Shown piece after piece: positions 7,646-16,565 of a DNA stretch of 34,516 nt. A model generated the notes under the pieces. That model saw only the letters and a list, made by a program, of their open reading frames with translations. It made no database searches and was not told where the DNA came from. How positions within the stretch are numbered: the stretch's first letter is position 1; each line of letters opens with the position of its first letter. The stretch spans positions 1 to 34,516 of the forward strand of contig NZZV01000061.1 of assembly GCA_002698945.1 (NCBI GenBank). The letters run 5' to 3'. This DNA comes from Acidimicrobiaceae bacterium. GTDB taxonomy: Bacteria > Actinomycetota > Acidimicrobiia > Acidimicrobiales > Ilumatobacteraceae. The position numbers and the translations under genes are program-made.

Positions 7646-8800
7646 TCAGCGCATGCGGCGCATGTGGACGGACTGCACGATGCCCATCATGGCGAAGTAG
7701 CTGAGCAGGCTCGACCCGCCGTAGGAGATGAAGGGCATGGGTAATCCGGTGACCGGCATGATGCCGAGGGTCATGCCGACGTTCTGGAACACCTGCCAGA
7801 GCAACATGGTGAACACGCCGGCGCACAGGTACGTACCGAGCAGATCCTTCGACAGTGACGCGATGCGCCAGATCCGGGCGAGCATCACCATGAACAGGAA
7901 CAGCAGGACGAAGCATCCGACCAGCCCGAACTGCTCGCCGACCGCGGCGAACGGGAAGTCGGCCCACATGACGGGCACGCTGCCGTCGTTGGTGAGTTGC
8001 CCTTCGAGCCACCCCTTGCCGAACACACCACCCGTGCCGAGCGCCCGGATGGCGTTGCGCACCTGGTAGATCGAGTTCTCGTCGGTGTTCTGGCCGAAGA
8101 AGACCCGGAAGCGTTCCTTCTGGTACTCGTTGACGAACCCGCCGACGAACGCTCCGGCGACGGTCATCACGGCCAGGAACGAGATCAGGCCGATGTAGCG
8201 CGCCTTGGCGCCGGCGACCAGCAGCACGCCCATCGCGATCGAGATGATCACCGACGCCGACCCGAGGTCGGGCTGCAGGATGATCAGCACCGCCGGCAGT
8301 CCGACGAGGATCAGACCGCCGAGGAATCGGGGGTAGCTCACCTCGTCGCTGCGCTCCTCGGCCAGGTAGGAGGCCAGTGCGATCAGGGTGGTGAACTTGG
8401 CGAACTCGGCCGGCTGGAAGTTGATCGGCCCGAGGTCGAACGAGATGTCGCTCTGGGACGGCAGCACGACGCTCATGACGAGCAACAGGACCAGCAGCGC
8501 GATCGTGATGCTGTACAGCAGCGCAGCCCGCTCCTTGAAGAACTCGTAGTCGAGCGACATCACGACGACCATCACCACCGAGGCCGCGATCGCGAACACG
8601 ACCTGGCGGGTGACGAACGCGTACGGATCGCCCTCGATCCGGGTCCACGAAGCGGAGTAGACGACGAAGCAGCCCAGGATCGTCAAGATCCCCTGGGTGG
8701 TCATCAGCACCCAGTCGATGTTGCGGTACGGGTCGGCCGGGCTCGACCGGATGTTGCCGAGCCCGCTGTCGGGCTTGCGGACGAAGAAGCCGAGCGCCAT
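7646..8800 (-). CDS. rodA: SEDS peptidoglycan glycosyltransferase RodA
   Basis: The 384-aa polytopic membrane protein carries the FtsW/RodA signature near its C-terminus (GIMPVTGLPMPFISYGGSSLL) and the LGPINFQPAEFAKF segment. LQPDLGSASV lies in the conserved extracytoplasmic region that contains the catalytic Asp of RodA. It polymerises lipid II during lateral wall elongation together with the class B PBP encoded immediately upstream. Placement in the mre block supports RodA over FtsW. Only 4 bp separate the PBP stop from this ATG (8798-8800). Confidence 0.95.
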   Translation of the reverse strand: MALGFFVRKPDSGLGNIRSSPADPYRNIDWVLMTTQGILTILGCFVVYSASWTRIEGDPYAFVTRQVVFAIAASVVMVVVMSLDYEFFKERAALLYSITIALLVLLLVMSVVLPSQSDISFDLGPINFQPAEFAKFTTLIALASYLAEERSDEVSYPRFLGGLILVGLPAVLIILQPDLGSASVIISIAMGVLLVAGAKARYIGLISFLAVMTVAGAFVGGFVNEYQKERFRVFFGQNTDENSIYQVRNAIRALGTGGVFGKGWLEGQLTNDGSVPVMWADFPFAAVGEQFGLVGCFVLLFLFMVMLARIWRIASLSKDLLGTYLCAGVFTMLLWQVFQNVGMTLGIMPVTGLPMPFISYGGSSLLSYFAMMGIVQSVHMRRMR

Positions 8801-8804
8801 CGCC

Positions 8805-11048
8805 CTACTCGGTGCCCTGCGGGTCCGTCAGCACGCCGTTGTCGAACCGGGAGCTCCAGCACGCCGGCCCGCCCGGCTGGTCGGCGTCGGGCATCTGCTG
8901 CGGCTCAGCGGCGAGGGTGGAGTCGAGGTCGAGTGGCTCGGCGAGCTGGACCGGATCCATCTCGAGCAGCCCCGACAACGCCAGGAAGTTGCACTTCACG
9001 ACGGGTGCCGCGGCCTGCGACCCGTAGCCGGCCTTCTCCATGTAGGCGCTGACCACCCACGGGCGCGACTCGTCGGTGCTGAACGCCGCGAACGCCGACG
9101 AGTCGTTCCAGGGGTAGTTGCCGAAGCCCTGTGCGGTGCCGGTCTTGCCGGCGAGTGGGATCGCATCGGACGGGTAGTCGTAGAACAACCACTCGCCCGT
9201 GGTCTTGTGGTAGAAGTCGCTGTCGACACCGCAGCCCTGCTGTGGACAGATCACGCGTTCGAGACCACGCACGATGGGACCTCGGATGTCCTCCGGCATC
9301 GGGACCTGCCGGATCAGTTCCGGTTCGCTGCGGTCCTCGAACACCGTGCCTCGCGAGAAGTCGACGAACCCGACCTCCTCACTGTCGGGGAGGCCCGGAT
9401 TCCAGATCGCCTTGACGATCGTCGGCTTCAACACGAAGCCACCGTTGGCGAACGTGGCATAGCCGGTCGTGAGCTGGAGCGGGGTCGCCGACAGCAGACC
9501 CTGACCGATCGCGAGCTGCACATTGTCGCCGACGTAGTAGTCCTGTCCCTCCGACTCCGAGATCACCCCTCGCTCGGCGTAGATGCGCTTGAGTTCGGCG
9601 TCGGGCACGGTGCCGTCGAACTCGAACGGCAGCTCGATGCCGGTGTCGTCGCCGAACCCGAACAACCGCACCTGGTTCTGCAGCACGGGCTGGTAGTCGT
9701 TGCGCAGCATGATCTCTTCGCCGATGCGGTAGAAGAACGTGTCGGACGACACGGCGAGCGCACTCTCGACGTTGACGCTGCCGTACCGGCACGGCAGTCC
9801 GTTGCCGCAGGTGGCGTTCTTGTATTCGCACTTGACCAGTCCGGAGGTGCACTTGTCCGACGACACCGACTCGTCGCTCAGGGTGTAGCGACCCTGATCG
9901 AGGTAGACGTCGCCGGCGGAGAGCAGTCCGGTGTTCAACGCGCCGTAGGCGGTGAACGGTTTGAAGGTCGAGCCGAGGTTGTATCGGCCCTGCACCGCTC
10001 GGTTCACCAGGATCGACTTGTCGGGATCCTCCGTGATCGGGAAGACCTCCTGGAACTTGTCACCGGAGATGCCGGCTTCGAACCAGCGGTTGTCGAAGCC
10101 CGGGTAGCTCGCCATGGCGAGGACCTCGCCGGTGGTGTAGTCCATGATCACGCCGGAGGCCGCCGGCGCCTTGTAGTCCACCCGCTCGGGCAGTTCGGGG
10201 TCCATCCGCTCGCGGGTGCCGTCCGGCTTGGTCACGATCGGGTTGTCGGCGCTCTGACCGCGTCGCGCCTTGAGCGTGGTCTCGAGCGACTGTTCGAGGT
10301 ACTGCTGGGCCTCCAGATCGATCGTGAGCTGGACATCGAAGCCGTTGATCGGCGGCACTTCTTCGAGGATGCGGACGGGCCGATTGGCGGCGTCGACCTC
10401 GATGACGCGGTAGCCCCACGAACCGTGCAGCACCTGCTCCATGCTGCGCTCGACGCCGAACTGCCCGACCCGCTCGTCGAGCAGGTATCCGGCGTCGCGA
10501 AAGTCGTCGACCTGTGTCTCGGTGATCGCACCCATGTAGCCGACGATGTGCGCTGCGTGCTGACCGTACGGGTACTCGCGCTTCCAGCTCGTCTCGACCG
10601 ACACGCCCGGGAAGTCCTCGGCCCGCTCCAAGATCGCGATGGCGGTCGGTTCGTCGATGTCCTCACGGACGATGTACGGCAGGAACGGGTTGACGGTGCG
10701 ACCGGACGGGTCGAAGTTCTCCTCCATCGTCTCGACGGGTACGTCGATCCAGCCCGACAGCCGGGTGAAGATGTCGGTGCGTTCCGACTTCCGTCGGAGG
10801 ACGTCCCAGTCGATGCCGACCGACAGCACCCGCTCGTTGTCGGCGAGAATGCGACCCTCGACGTCGACGATGCGGCCCCGCTCGGGCGCCAGCTGCACGG
10901 TGCGGGTGCGGGACACCTCGATCGTCTCCTGCAGCTCGTCGGCCTTCACCGTCTGCAGGAACCAGAGGCGCACCCCGAGCAACGAGAACAGGCCCAGGCC
11001 GACGAGGGCGAGGACGCCCAGGCGCGCGGCGCGTCGATCAATCGCCAT
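8805..11048 (-). CDS. mrdA: Class B penicillin-binding protein 2 (elongasome transpeptidase)
   Basis: The 747-aa product has one N-terminal membrane anchor (about 9-31), a pedestal domain with RGRIVDVEGRILADN, and a transpeptidase domain with catalytic Ser360 in STFK, the SSD triad at 434-436 and KTGTAQ at 635-640. It cross-links peptidoglycan for elongation with RodA. It is longer than E. coli PBP2 (633 aa). A cysteine-rich segment between the first two motifs has Cys400, Cys407, Cys414 and Cys420, and there are Cys601 and Cys606 further on. Extracytoplasmic cysteines in this number are unusual and may form disulfides. The last 50 residues are a low-complexity tail. Confidence 0.95.
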   Translation of the reverse strand: MAIDRRAARLGVLALVGLGLFSLLGVRLWFLQTVKADELQETIEVSRTRTVQLAPERGRIVDVEGRILADNERVLSVGIDWDVLRRKSERTDIFTRLSGWIDVPVETMEENFDPSGRTVNPFLPYIVREDIDEPTAIAILERAEDFPGVSVETSWKREYPYGQHAAHIVGYMGAITETQVDDFRDAGYLLDERVGQFGVERSMEQVLHGSWGYRVIEVDAANRPVRILEEVPPINGFDVQLTIDLEAQQYLEQSLETTLKARRGQSADNPIVTKPDGTRERMDPELPERVDYKAPAASGVIMDYTTGEVLAMASYPGFDNRWFEAGISGDKFQEVFPITEDPDKSILVNRAVQGRYNLGSTFKPFTAYGALNTGLLSAGDVYLDQGRYTLSDESVSSDKCTSGLVKCEYKNATCGNGLPCRYGSVNVESALAVSSDTFFYRIGEEIMLRNDYQPVLQNQVRLFGFGDDTGIELPFEFDGTVPDAELKRIYAERGVISESEGQDYYVGDNVQLAIGQGLLSATPLQLTTGYATFANGGFVLKPTIVKAIWNPGLPDSEEVGFVDFSRGTVFEDRSEPELIRQVPMPEDIRGPIVRGLERVICPQQGCGVDSDFYHKTTGEWLFYDYPSDAIPLAGKTGTAQGFGNYPWNDSSAFAAFSTDESRPWVVSAYMEKAGYGSQAAAPVVKCNFLALSGLLEMDPVQLAEPLDLDSTLAAEPQQMPDADQPGGPACWSSRFDNGVLTDPQGTE

Positions 11049-11155
11049 CCCACCATCCTCGCATCGTCACCGACGGAACGCGCGTCGCGCCGGCGGGCCA
11101 CGTCGCTGTGACACTCATCCAAGTCTCAGGCAGGCTCGTCGCAGGCCCGCACCGG

Positions 11156-11686
11156 TCAGGCATCGGCCGGCACCTTCCACTCGGGCCGCGCGAGTCCGAG
11201 CGACCAGCGCGCCAGTGGAACGAACGCGATGCTCATGACCGCGGACGAGACCGCCACCACCGGCACGATCGTCCACATCTCCGGGACGAATGCGTCCTCC
11301 TCGCCGATGAACCTCCGGATGACGGGCACCGACGTCTCACCGACCGCGGCGCCGACGCCCACGAAGATCGCCGAGATCCACCAGGTGGCGTCGATCCGGA
11401 TCAGATGGACCGTGCCGGCGACCCAGGCGGCGAGGCCCATCGCGATCGACGACGACCCGAGCGGTGTGCCGATGGCGAGGTCGAACATGATCCCGAGCAC
11501 GAACCCGGCCAACGCGCCGCGCTCCGAGCCACCCGCCGCCCCGGCCGAGGCGGCGAACGCCAGCACGAGCTGCAAGATGACGCCGAACGGTTGCAGGTCA
11601 ACGAACAGCGTCTTCTGCAACGCGAGCAGGATCATCCCGATCGGGATCAGCCGCGGCAGCGGACTGTGGAGCAGCGCCGCCAGCAT
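11156..11686 (-). CDS. mreD: Rod shape-determining protein MreD
   Basis: The 176-aa hydrophobic protein has five or six predicted membrane helices and GFVLGIMFDLAIGTPLG, which resembles the conserved MreD core. MreD is a small integral membrane component of the elongasome that works with MreC to activate RodA-PBP2. It begins one base after the mreC stop. About 107 bp without a gene separate it from the PBP2 start. Similarity to MreD is loose, as in most actinobacteria, and position supports the call. Confidence 0.85.
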   Translation of the reverse strand: MLAALLHSPLPRLIPIGMILLALQKTLFVDLQPFGVILQLVLAFAASAGAAGGSERGALAGFVLGIMFDLAIGTPLGSSSIAMGLAAWVAGTVHLIRIDATWWISAIFVGVGAAVGETSVPVIRRFIGEEDAFVPEMWTIVPVVAVSSAVMSIAFVPLARWSLGLARPEWKVPADA

Positions 11687-11687
11687 G

Positions 11688-12821
11688 TCAGAGCGATGAT
11701 CCCTGGGGCGGCAGGTAGAGCACGACCGTCAGGAAGTTGAGCCGATCGAGGTCGGCGTTGAGTTCGACCTCGAGTTCCTGGCCCTCCACCCCGGCGTTCC
11801 GGATGACGTTGGCCACCCGGCCGATCGGGATGTTAGGCGGCGCCAGGCTGTCGCTGCCGCCCGAGGTGAGCACGGCGTCGCCTTCGGCGATCCGGCCGAA
11901 CTGGGGCGAGTCGGCGATGAATCGGACACGCGGCAGGCGATCTCCGCCGAAACCGTCGAGGACACCCGTCTCCCGGGTGATGATCACGGGCGGCAACGTC
12001 GTCGTGGTCGTCGAGGTCGTCGACGTCGTGGACGTGGTCGACGTCGTCCCACCCGGGGCCGCCGGATCGTCTGGGGTCGACCCGCCTGGCCCTGCCGCAT
12101 CGTCGGGCAGTGTCGTCGAGGTCGTGGAGGTCGACGACGTCGTGGTCGTGGTCGTGGTGGACGTCGAGGTCGAGGTGGTCGTGCTGTCCCCCGTCAACTC
12201 GTCGATCGGGACGCCGCTCGGCGTCGTGGTGACCGGCTCCGGTTCGAAGTCCGCCGCCGGGATCTCCGCGACGACCTTCACCTGCACGTGGTACTGCTGA
12301 TCGGTCGCGAGCATCACGACCGCGGTCGTCGGATTCACCTGGGTGATACGGCCGACCAGGCCCGCCGAGTTCACCACCGGCATACCGATCCGGATACCGT
12401 CGTTCGACCCGGCGCTGATCTCGACACGTTGGTCGTAGTTGCTCGGCGACGAGCCGATGATCGACGCCTGCACGAGATCGAAGTTGGCGACGGACTCGAT
12501 GTCGAGCAGATCGCGCAGCTCGCGGTTCTCGATCAGAGCGTTGTCGCCGGCGATCGACGCCTGGCGCTGACGGTCGACGACCTCTTGGAGGCGTTCGACC
12601 TCCGCTTCGAGATCGTCGACCTCGGTGATGCCGCTCCACACCCGGTCGATCGGACGCGCGACGACCTCGCCGGCGATCTCGAACGGGCGGAAGGCGTACT
12701 CGAACCCGGAACGGATGCCGTTGAAGACGGCGTTGCCGCGCAGGTCGAGGGTGATGAGCAGGACCGACGTCAGCAGCAGGATGAGGATCGTGCGGCGCCG
12801 TCCGGCGGAATAGATCGCCAT
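11688..12821 (-). CDS. mreC: Rod shape-determining protein MreC
   Basis: The 377-aa product has an N-terminal membrane anchor (about 10-27), then a coiled coil (about 65-90, EVDDLEAEVERLQEVVDRQRQ). The periplasmic beta-barrel domain includes ASIIGSSPSNYDQRVEISAGSNDGIRIGMPVV, characteristic of MreC, which scaffolds PBP2 outside the membrane. A Ser/Thr/Pro-rich insertion (about residues 205-275) splits the second barrel and makes the protein longer than typical. Such stretches are often O-glycosylated in actinobacteria, which is inference here. It lies 13 bp after mreB. Confidence 0.93.
   Translation of the reverse strand: MAIYSAGRRRTILILLLTSVLLITLDLRGNAVFNGIRSGFEYAFRPFEIAGEVVARPIDRVWSGITEVDDLEAEVERLQEVVDRQRQASIAGDNALIENRELRDLLDIESVANFDLVQASIIGSSPSNYDQRVEISAGSNDGIRIGMPVVNSAGLVGRITQVNPTTAVVMLATDQQYHVQVKVVAEIPAADFEPEPVTTTPSGVPIDELTGDSTTTSTSTSTTTTTTTSSTSTTSTTLPDDAAGPGGSTPDDPAAPGGTTSTTSTTSTTSTTTTTLPPVIITRETGVLDGFGGDRLPRVRFIADSPQFGRIAEGDAVLTSGGSDSLAPPNIPIGRVANVIRNAGVEGQELEVELNADLDRLNFLTVVLYLPPQGSSL
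11998..12183. repeat. Low-complexity Thr/Ser-coding repeat within mreC
   Basis: Two runs of short imperfect repeats (about 11998-12052 and 12112-12183), rich in gtc/gac/gtg trinucleotides on the plus strand, encode the Thr/Ser tracts of MreC. They are separated by a Pro/Gly/Asp-rich piece. Such runs are prone to length variation in frame. Confidence 0.75.
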
Positions 12822-12834
12822 GGGGCTGCCGGGG

Positions 12835-13869
12835 TCAGTCGTCGCCGCCGAGCGACATCAGCCCCCGCATGGCGTCGATGTTCTCGAGCGCTCGTCCGGA
12901 TCCGATCACCACGCTGTACAGCGGCTCCTCGGCGGAGCGGATCGGCATGCCGGTCTCGTGGGCCAGGCGTTGCTCGAGACCACCGAGCAGCGCGCCACCG
13001 CCGGTGAGCATGATGCCGTCTTCCATGATGTCGGCGGCCAGCTCGGGCGGAGTCTTGTCGAGTGTCGTCTTCACGGCGTCGATGATCGCGCCAACCGGCT
13101 CCGCGAGGGCTTCGCGCACGTGCTCGGTCGTCAGCTGGATCGTGCGCGGCAGACCCGAAACCAGGTCGCGTCCGCGGATGTCGGCGGTGAGTTCTTCTTC
13201 CATCGGCCACGCCGAGCCCATCTGGATCTTGATCTCCTCGGCGGTGCGGTCGCCGATCGCGAGCGAGTACTCCTTCTTGACGTACTGCATGATCGCGTCG
13301 TCGAGTTCGTCGCCCGCGACCCGAACCGACTGGGCGGTCACGATGCCGCCGAGCGAGATGACGGCGACCTCGGTCGTGCCACCGCCGATGTCGACCACCA
13401 TGTTGCCGCTCGGCTCGTGGACCGGCAGGTCGGCACCGATCGCAGCTGCCATCGGCTCTTCGATGATGTGCACCGGCTTGCGGGCACCGGCGTACTCGGC
13501 CGCGTCCTGCACGGCGCGTTGTTCGACGCCGGTGATGCCGGACGGGACGCAGATCACCATGCGCGGCTTGGACCACTTGCTGCCATGGACCTTCTGGATG
13601 AAGTAGCGCAGCATCTTCTCGCACACTTCGAAGTCGGCGATCACGCCGTCTTTCAGCGGCCGGATCGCCTTGATGTGGTTGGGCGTGCGACCCATCATGC
13701 GCTTGGCCTCGAGGCCGACGGCGACCGGGCGGCCGTCGTTCACGTTGATCGCCACCACCGACGGTTCGTCGAGGACGATGCCCTGCCCGCGCGCGTAGAT
13801 CAACGTGTTGGCGGTGCCGAGGTCGATCGCGAGGTCGCGACCCAATCCGAGCGGGTTCCCACGTGCCAT
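12835..13869 (-). CDS. mreB: Actin-like rod shape-determining protein MreB
   Basis: The 344-aa product has actin-fold ATPase motifs: phosphate-1 [11 protein letters not shown] (about 15-25), phosphate-2 [15 protein letters not shown] and adenosine motif [10 protein letters not shown]. Length and motifs are those of canonical MreB, the cytoskeletal filament that guides lateral peptidoglycan synthesis. The ATG at 13867-13869 is preceded by an excellent GGAGAGGAGG ribosome-binding site. It heads the mreBCD-PBP2-rodA run. Confidence 0.97.
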   Translation of the reverse strand: MARGNPLGLGRDLAIDLGTANTLIYARGQGIVLDEPSVVAINVNDGRPVAVGLEAKRMMGRTPNHIKAIRPLKDGVIADFEVCEKMLRYFIQKVHGSKWSKPRMVICVPSGITGVEQRAVQDAAEYAGARKPVHIIEEPMAAAIGADLPVHEPSGNMVVDIGGGTTEVAVISLGGIVTAQSVRVAGDELDDAIMQYVKKEYSLAIGDRTAEEIKIQMGSAWPMEEELTADIRGRDLVSGLPRTIQLTTEHVREALAEPVGAIIDAVKTTLDKTPPELAADIMEDGIMLTGGGALLGGLEQRLAHETGMPIRSAEEPLYSVVIGSGRALENIDAMRGLMSLGGDD

Positions 13870-13950
13870 TTCGACGACCTCCTCTCCTGCATCGACGTCT
13901 GAACGGCGTTGTCCAGGTCGCGCAGTCCAGTCTCGCGCGACCTCCCGAGG

Positions 13951-14361
13951 TTACAAGTTCGGGAAGAAGATGCCGATCTCGCGCTCGGCGCTGGCGAGGC
14001 TGTCGGAGCCGTGGACCAGGTTCTCGGTGAACAAGATGCCGAGATCGCCGCGGATCGTGCCGGGTTCGGCGGTGCGCGGGTTGGTCGCGCCCATCATCTT
14101 GCGCACGACTTCCCAGGTGTCTTCGGGACCCTCCACGACCATTGCGACGACGGGGCCGCGCGACATGAAGGCGACCAGATCGTCGTAGAAGCCCTTGCCG
14201 ACGTGCTCCTCGTAGTGGCGGGCGAGCGTGTCGGCGTCGAGCTGACGGAGTTCCATCGCGACGATGTCGAGGTGCTTGGCCTCGAAGCGCGACACGACTT
14301 CGCCGACGAGCTTGCGCTCGACCGTGTCGGGCTTGAGCAGGACCAGGGTGCGATCAGACAT
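13951..14361 (-). CDS. ndk: Nucleoside diphosphate kinase
   Basis: The 136-aa product starts MSDRTLVLLKPDTVERKLVGEV and carries the active-site block with phospho-acceptor His117 in NLVHGSDS. It balances NTP/dNTP pools by transferring gamma phosphates. The length is standard for the family. It sits 81 bp before mreB; ndk-mreB is the usual actinobacterial order. A GGAGG lies only 2 nt from the ATG (14359-14361), an unusually close spacing. Confidence 0.98.
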   Translation of the reverse strand: MSDRTLVLLKPDTVERKLVGEVVSRFEAKHLDIVAMELRQLDADTLARHYEEHVGKGFYDDLVAFMSRGPVVAMVVEGPEDTWEVVRKMMGATNPRTAEPGTIRGDLGILFTENLVHGSDSLASAEREIGIFFPNL

Positions 14362-14496
14362 GGCCTCCGAGGCTACCCGGATCGCGACCCGCCCCGGCCT
14401 GCGAACAATCGCGTTATCGACGGTGACCGCCGCCCGTCGTCCTCAGGTGGACTTCAGCGGCGAGCTACCGTCGCGGCATGGAAACGGGAGAGCGTC

Positions 14497-14943
14497 GTGC
14501 GTGAACCGGTGCCACGCGACGAGTCCGTGCCCGACCGGATGATCGCTCCGCCCCGCTGGCGGTACCGCACCACACCCGAGCGCCGCCACCGCGCAGCGGT
14601 GTTCACGTTCGTCGTCGTGCTCGTCGTCGGCATGGCGATCATGCTCGGCCTCTGGTGGATCGAGTCCGCGGTCGACCTGTCGACGTTCGTGCGGGTCCAG
14701 GTCTGGCTGATCCCGACGGTCGCCGTCCTCGTGTGGACGATCGTCGCGCCGAGCGCGGCCGAGTCGACCGACGACAACGACACCCAGACCTGGCCCGGGT
14801 ATGCCATCCGCTACGTGCTCGTCGGCGAGGACACTGTGCGCCCCCTCCCCGCCCGACTGGCGGCGGCGGCCCTGTTCGGCGCGCCCGTCGGTTGGGCGCT
14901 CGTGATCGTCGGACTGCTCACCCTCCTCGGCCTGACGGAGTAG
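14497..14943 (+). CDS. Small membrane protein of unknown function
   Basis: The 148-aa product begins at GTG 14497, with GGGAG 6 nt upstream; no in-frame ATG fits better near the N-terminus. After a basic head (RWRYRTTPERRHR) there are three predicted membrane helices: about residues 34-54, 67-84, and a C-terminal one ending LLTLLGLTE. A short hydrophilic segment with DDNDTQTWPGYAIRYVLVGED separates the second and third. No family is recognised. It diverges from ndk and converges with the MarR gene. Confidence 0.6.
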   Translation: MREPVPRDESVPDRMIAPPRWRYRTTPERRHRAAVFTFVVVLVVGMAIMLGLWWIESAVDLSTFVRVQVWLIPTVAVLVWTIVAPSAAESTDDNDTQTWPGYAIRYVLVGEDTVRPLPARLAAAALFGAPVGWALVIVGLLTLLGLTE

Positions 14944-14976
14944 GACGACGGAGACGCCCGGGCGTGCCCCTCGGGC

Positions 14977-15486
14977 TCACGCCGGGCGGAGCCAGGGAAG
15001 TCGTGGCGCCATCACGTCGAACAGCATCGAACGCAGGACGGTCCGTTGTTCGTTCGTCAACGGAGCGAGGTACTCCTCCTGCACTGCGGTCGCGGCTTCG
15101 ATCGCGTCCGTCCGGACCCGCTCGCCGGCCGGCGTGAGCACGAGCATGTTGCGACGTCGGTCGTCGGGGTCTTTCGCGCGCCGGACGAGATCGCGTTCCT
15201 CCAAGCCGTCGACGAGGCCGACGACCAACGTCGGATCGAGCGCGAGGCGATCGCTGAGTTCCTGTTGTGACAACCCCTCGAGGCAGGCGACGAAGCTCAG
15301 CACGAGCAGATCGCGCATCGACAGACCGAGCTCGCGCATCGCCTGTTCGATCTCGTTACCGACGTGGATGCCGGCCTTCAGGAGGAGGTAGCCGGTCGAG
15401 CCCAGCACCGCGTCGTCGGCCAACGCCACGAGCCGGTCCCCGACCGGATCGACGGACGTGTTGGTGCGCGGCCTCTCAGGCGACAT
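14977..15486 (-). CDS. MarR-family transcriptional regulator
   Basis: The 169-aa product has a winged helix-turn-helix: LRDLLVLSFVACLEG-like helices, LSQQELSDRLALDPTLVVGLVDGLEERDLV as recognition helix and wing entry, and the basic wing DPDDRRRNMLVLTPAGE. Flanking helices would form the dimer. It diverges from the LLM oxidoreductase gene across 59 bp that contain a perfect palindrome, so it probably represses that gene and perhaps itself. The ligand is unknown. Confidence 0.92.
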   Translation of the reverse strand: MSPERPRTNTSVDPVGDRLVALADDAVLGSTGYLLLKAGIHVGNEIEQAMRELGLSMRDLLVLSFVACLEGLSQQELSDRLALDPTLVVGLVDGLEERDLVRRAKDPDDRRRNMLVLTPAGERVRTDAIEAATAVQEEYLAPLTNEQRTVLRSMLFDVMAPRLPWLRPA

Positions 15487-15513
15487 GACGACAATCTATG
15501 CGAACGGGCGATC

Positions 15514-15528
15514 ATCGAACTGTTCGAT
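15514..15528. promoter_or_regulatory. Palindromic operator, probably for the MarR protein
   Basis: ATCGAAC-T-GTTCGAT is a perfect 7+1+7 inverted repeat midway between the divergent marR and oxidoreductase starts. It lies just upstream of the -10 hexamer of the oxidoreductase, a classic repressor position. MarR sites are commonly 14-20 bp near-palindromes. A direct repeat of CGATCATC also spans it. Confidence 0.6.
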
Positions 15529-15532
15529 CATC

Positions 15533-15538
15533 TATAGT
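15533..15538 (+). promoter_or_regulatory. -10 element TATAGT of the LLM oxidoreductase
   Basis: TATAGT matches five of six consensus bases in otherwise GC-rich DNA. Initiation 6-8 nt downstream would fall at or next to the ATG at 15546, so the mRNA is probably leaderless. No clear -35 hexamer is present. Confidence 0.55.
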
Positions 15539-15545
15539 GTCAATC

Positions 15546-16562
15546 ATGATCGAACCCAATCGCATCCCTCGCCCCACCACCCGCCTCGGTCTCCAGATCC
15601 CCAACTTCACCTACGACGGCGTCGCGCCCGAGCGGCTGTTCGGCGCCGTTGCGGATCAGGCGGTCGCTGCCGAACAGAGCGGCTTCGACTCCATCTTCGT
15701 GATGGACCACTTCTTCCAGCTGCCGATGCTCGGTCCCACCGACAACGAGATGTTCGAGGCGTACACCTTGCTCGGCGCCCTCGCCGCCCGCACCCAATCC
15801 GCCCGACTCGGCACCCTGGTGACCGGTGTGACGTACCGGCATCCGGCCGTCCTCGCCAAGATCCTCTCGACCCTCGACGTGATCTCGGGCGGCCGCGCCC
15901 TGCTCGGCATCGGCGCCGCATGGTTCGACGTCGAGCATCACGCCCTCGGCATCCCGTTCCCGCCGATCACCGAACGATTCGAGCACCTCCGCGATGCGCT
16001 CGAGATCACGACCCGGATGTTCACCCGACCGACGAGCACGTACGACGGCGTCCACCACTCGATCGCCGAGGCGCACAACGCCCCGTCACCGATCCACGGC
16101 CGCATCCCGGTCATGATCGGTGGCGCCGGGGAACGCAAGACCTTCCGCCTCGCCGCCGAGTACGCCGACGAACTGAACGCGATCTGCAACTTCGCCGAGA
16201 TCCCGTCCAAGCTCGAAGCGCTCCAGGGGCATCTCGACGACCTCGGACGGTCCCGCTCCGACATCACCGTGTCGACGCTCGGCTTCCTGGCGATCGCCGA
16301 CACCGAGCAGGCGGCGCGCCGGCAGGTGCTCCCCTACGTCCAGGCGCTGGGCCTCGACCCCGACGACGTGTTCGCCGATCGCACCGCCGCCGAAGCGACG
16401 CTCGGACGCGTGATCTGGGGCGAGCCCGACCAGGTGGCCGACCAGGTCCGGCGCCTCATGGGGCTCGGTCTCGACTCGCTCATCGTCAACATGCCGTTCG
16501 ACCACGACCCCGACTCCGTCGCTCTCGCGGGCGAGACGCTCACCAAGGCCCTCGCCGGCTGA
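15546..16562 (+). CDS. LLM-class (F420-dependent type) oxidoreductase
   Basis: The 338-aa product has the luciferase-like TIM-barrel pattern: TRLGLQIPNFTYDG at the N-terminus, GFDSIFVMDHFF, LGTLVTGVTYRHPAVLAKILSTLDVISGGR, GIGAAWFDVEHHALGIPFP, and IPVMIGGAGERKTFRLAAEYADELN for cofactor phosphate binding. Actinobacterial members usually use F420 rather than FMN; which one applies here is not visible. The substrate is unknown. ATG 15546 is chosen because an upstream in-frame ATG (15498) would include the operator and -10. Its stop lies 3 bp from the convergent folC stop. Likely controlled by the divergent MarR. Confidence 0.9.
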   Translation: MIEPNRIPRPTTRLGLQIPNFTYDGVAPERLFGAVADQAVAAEQSGFDSIFVMDHFFQLPMLGPTDNEMFEAYTLLGALAARTQSARLGTLVTGVTYRHPAVLAKILSTLDVISGGRALLGIGAAWFDVEHHALGIPFPPITERFEHLRDALEITTRMFTRPTSTYDGVHHSIAEAHNAPSPIHGRIPVMIGGAGERKTFRLAAEYADELNAICNFAEIPSKLEALQGHLDDLGRSRSDITVSTLGFLAIADTEQAARRQVLPYVQALGLDPDDVFADRTAAEATLGRVIWGEPDQVADQVRRLMGLGLDSLIVNMPFDHDPDSVALAGETLTKALAG

Positions 16563-16565
16563 CGA

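Noticed and set aside
7448-7744. Plus-strand small frame starting MLNIPGRVISVNADS
   Set aside because: It runs antisense into rodA, and only the first 15 codons look protein-like.
8697-11111. Long plus-strand open frame (about 800 codons) opposite PBP2 and rodA
   Set aside because: It mirrors the PBP2 gene; high third-position GC suppresses stops in the antisense frame. The product is Asp/Arg/Val-rich without motifs.
15514-15528. The CGAAC-T-GTTCG palindrome as a LexA box
   Set aside because: The half-sites are separated by 1 nt, not 4, and the position between marR and its neighbour favours a MarR operator.
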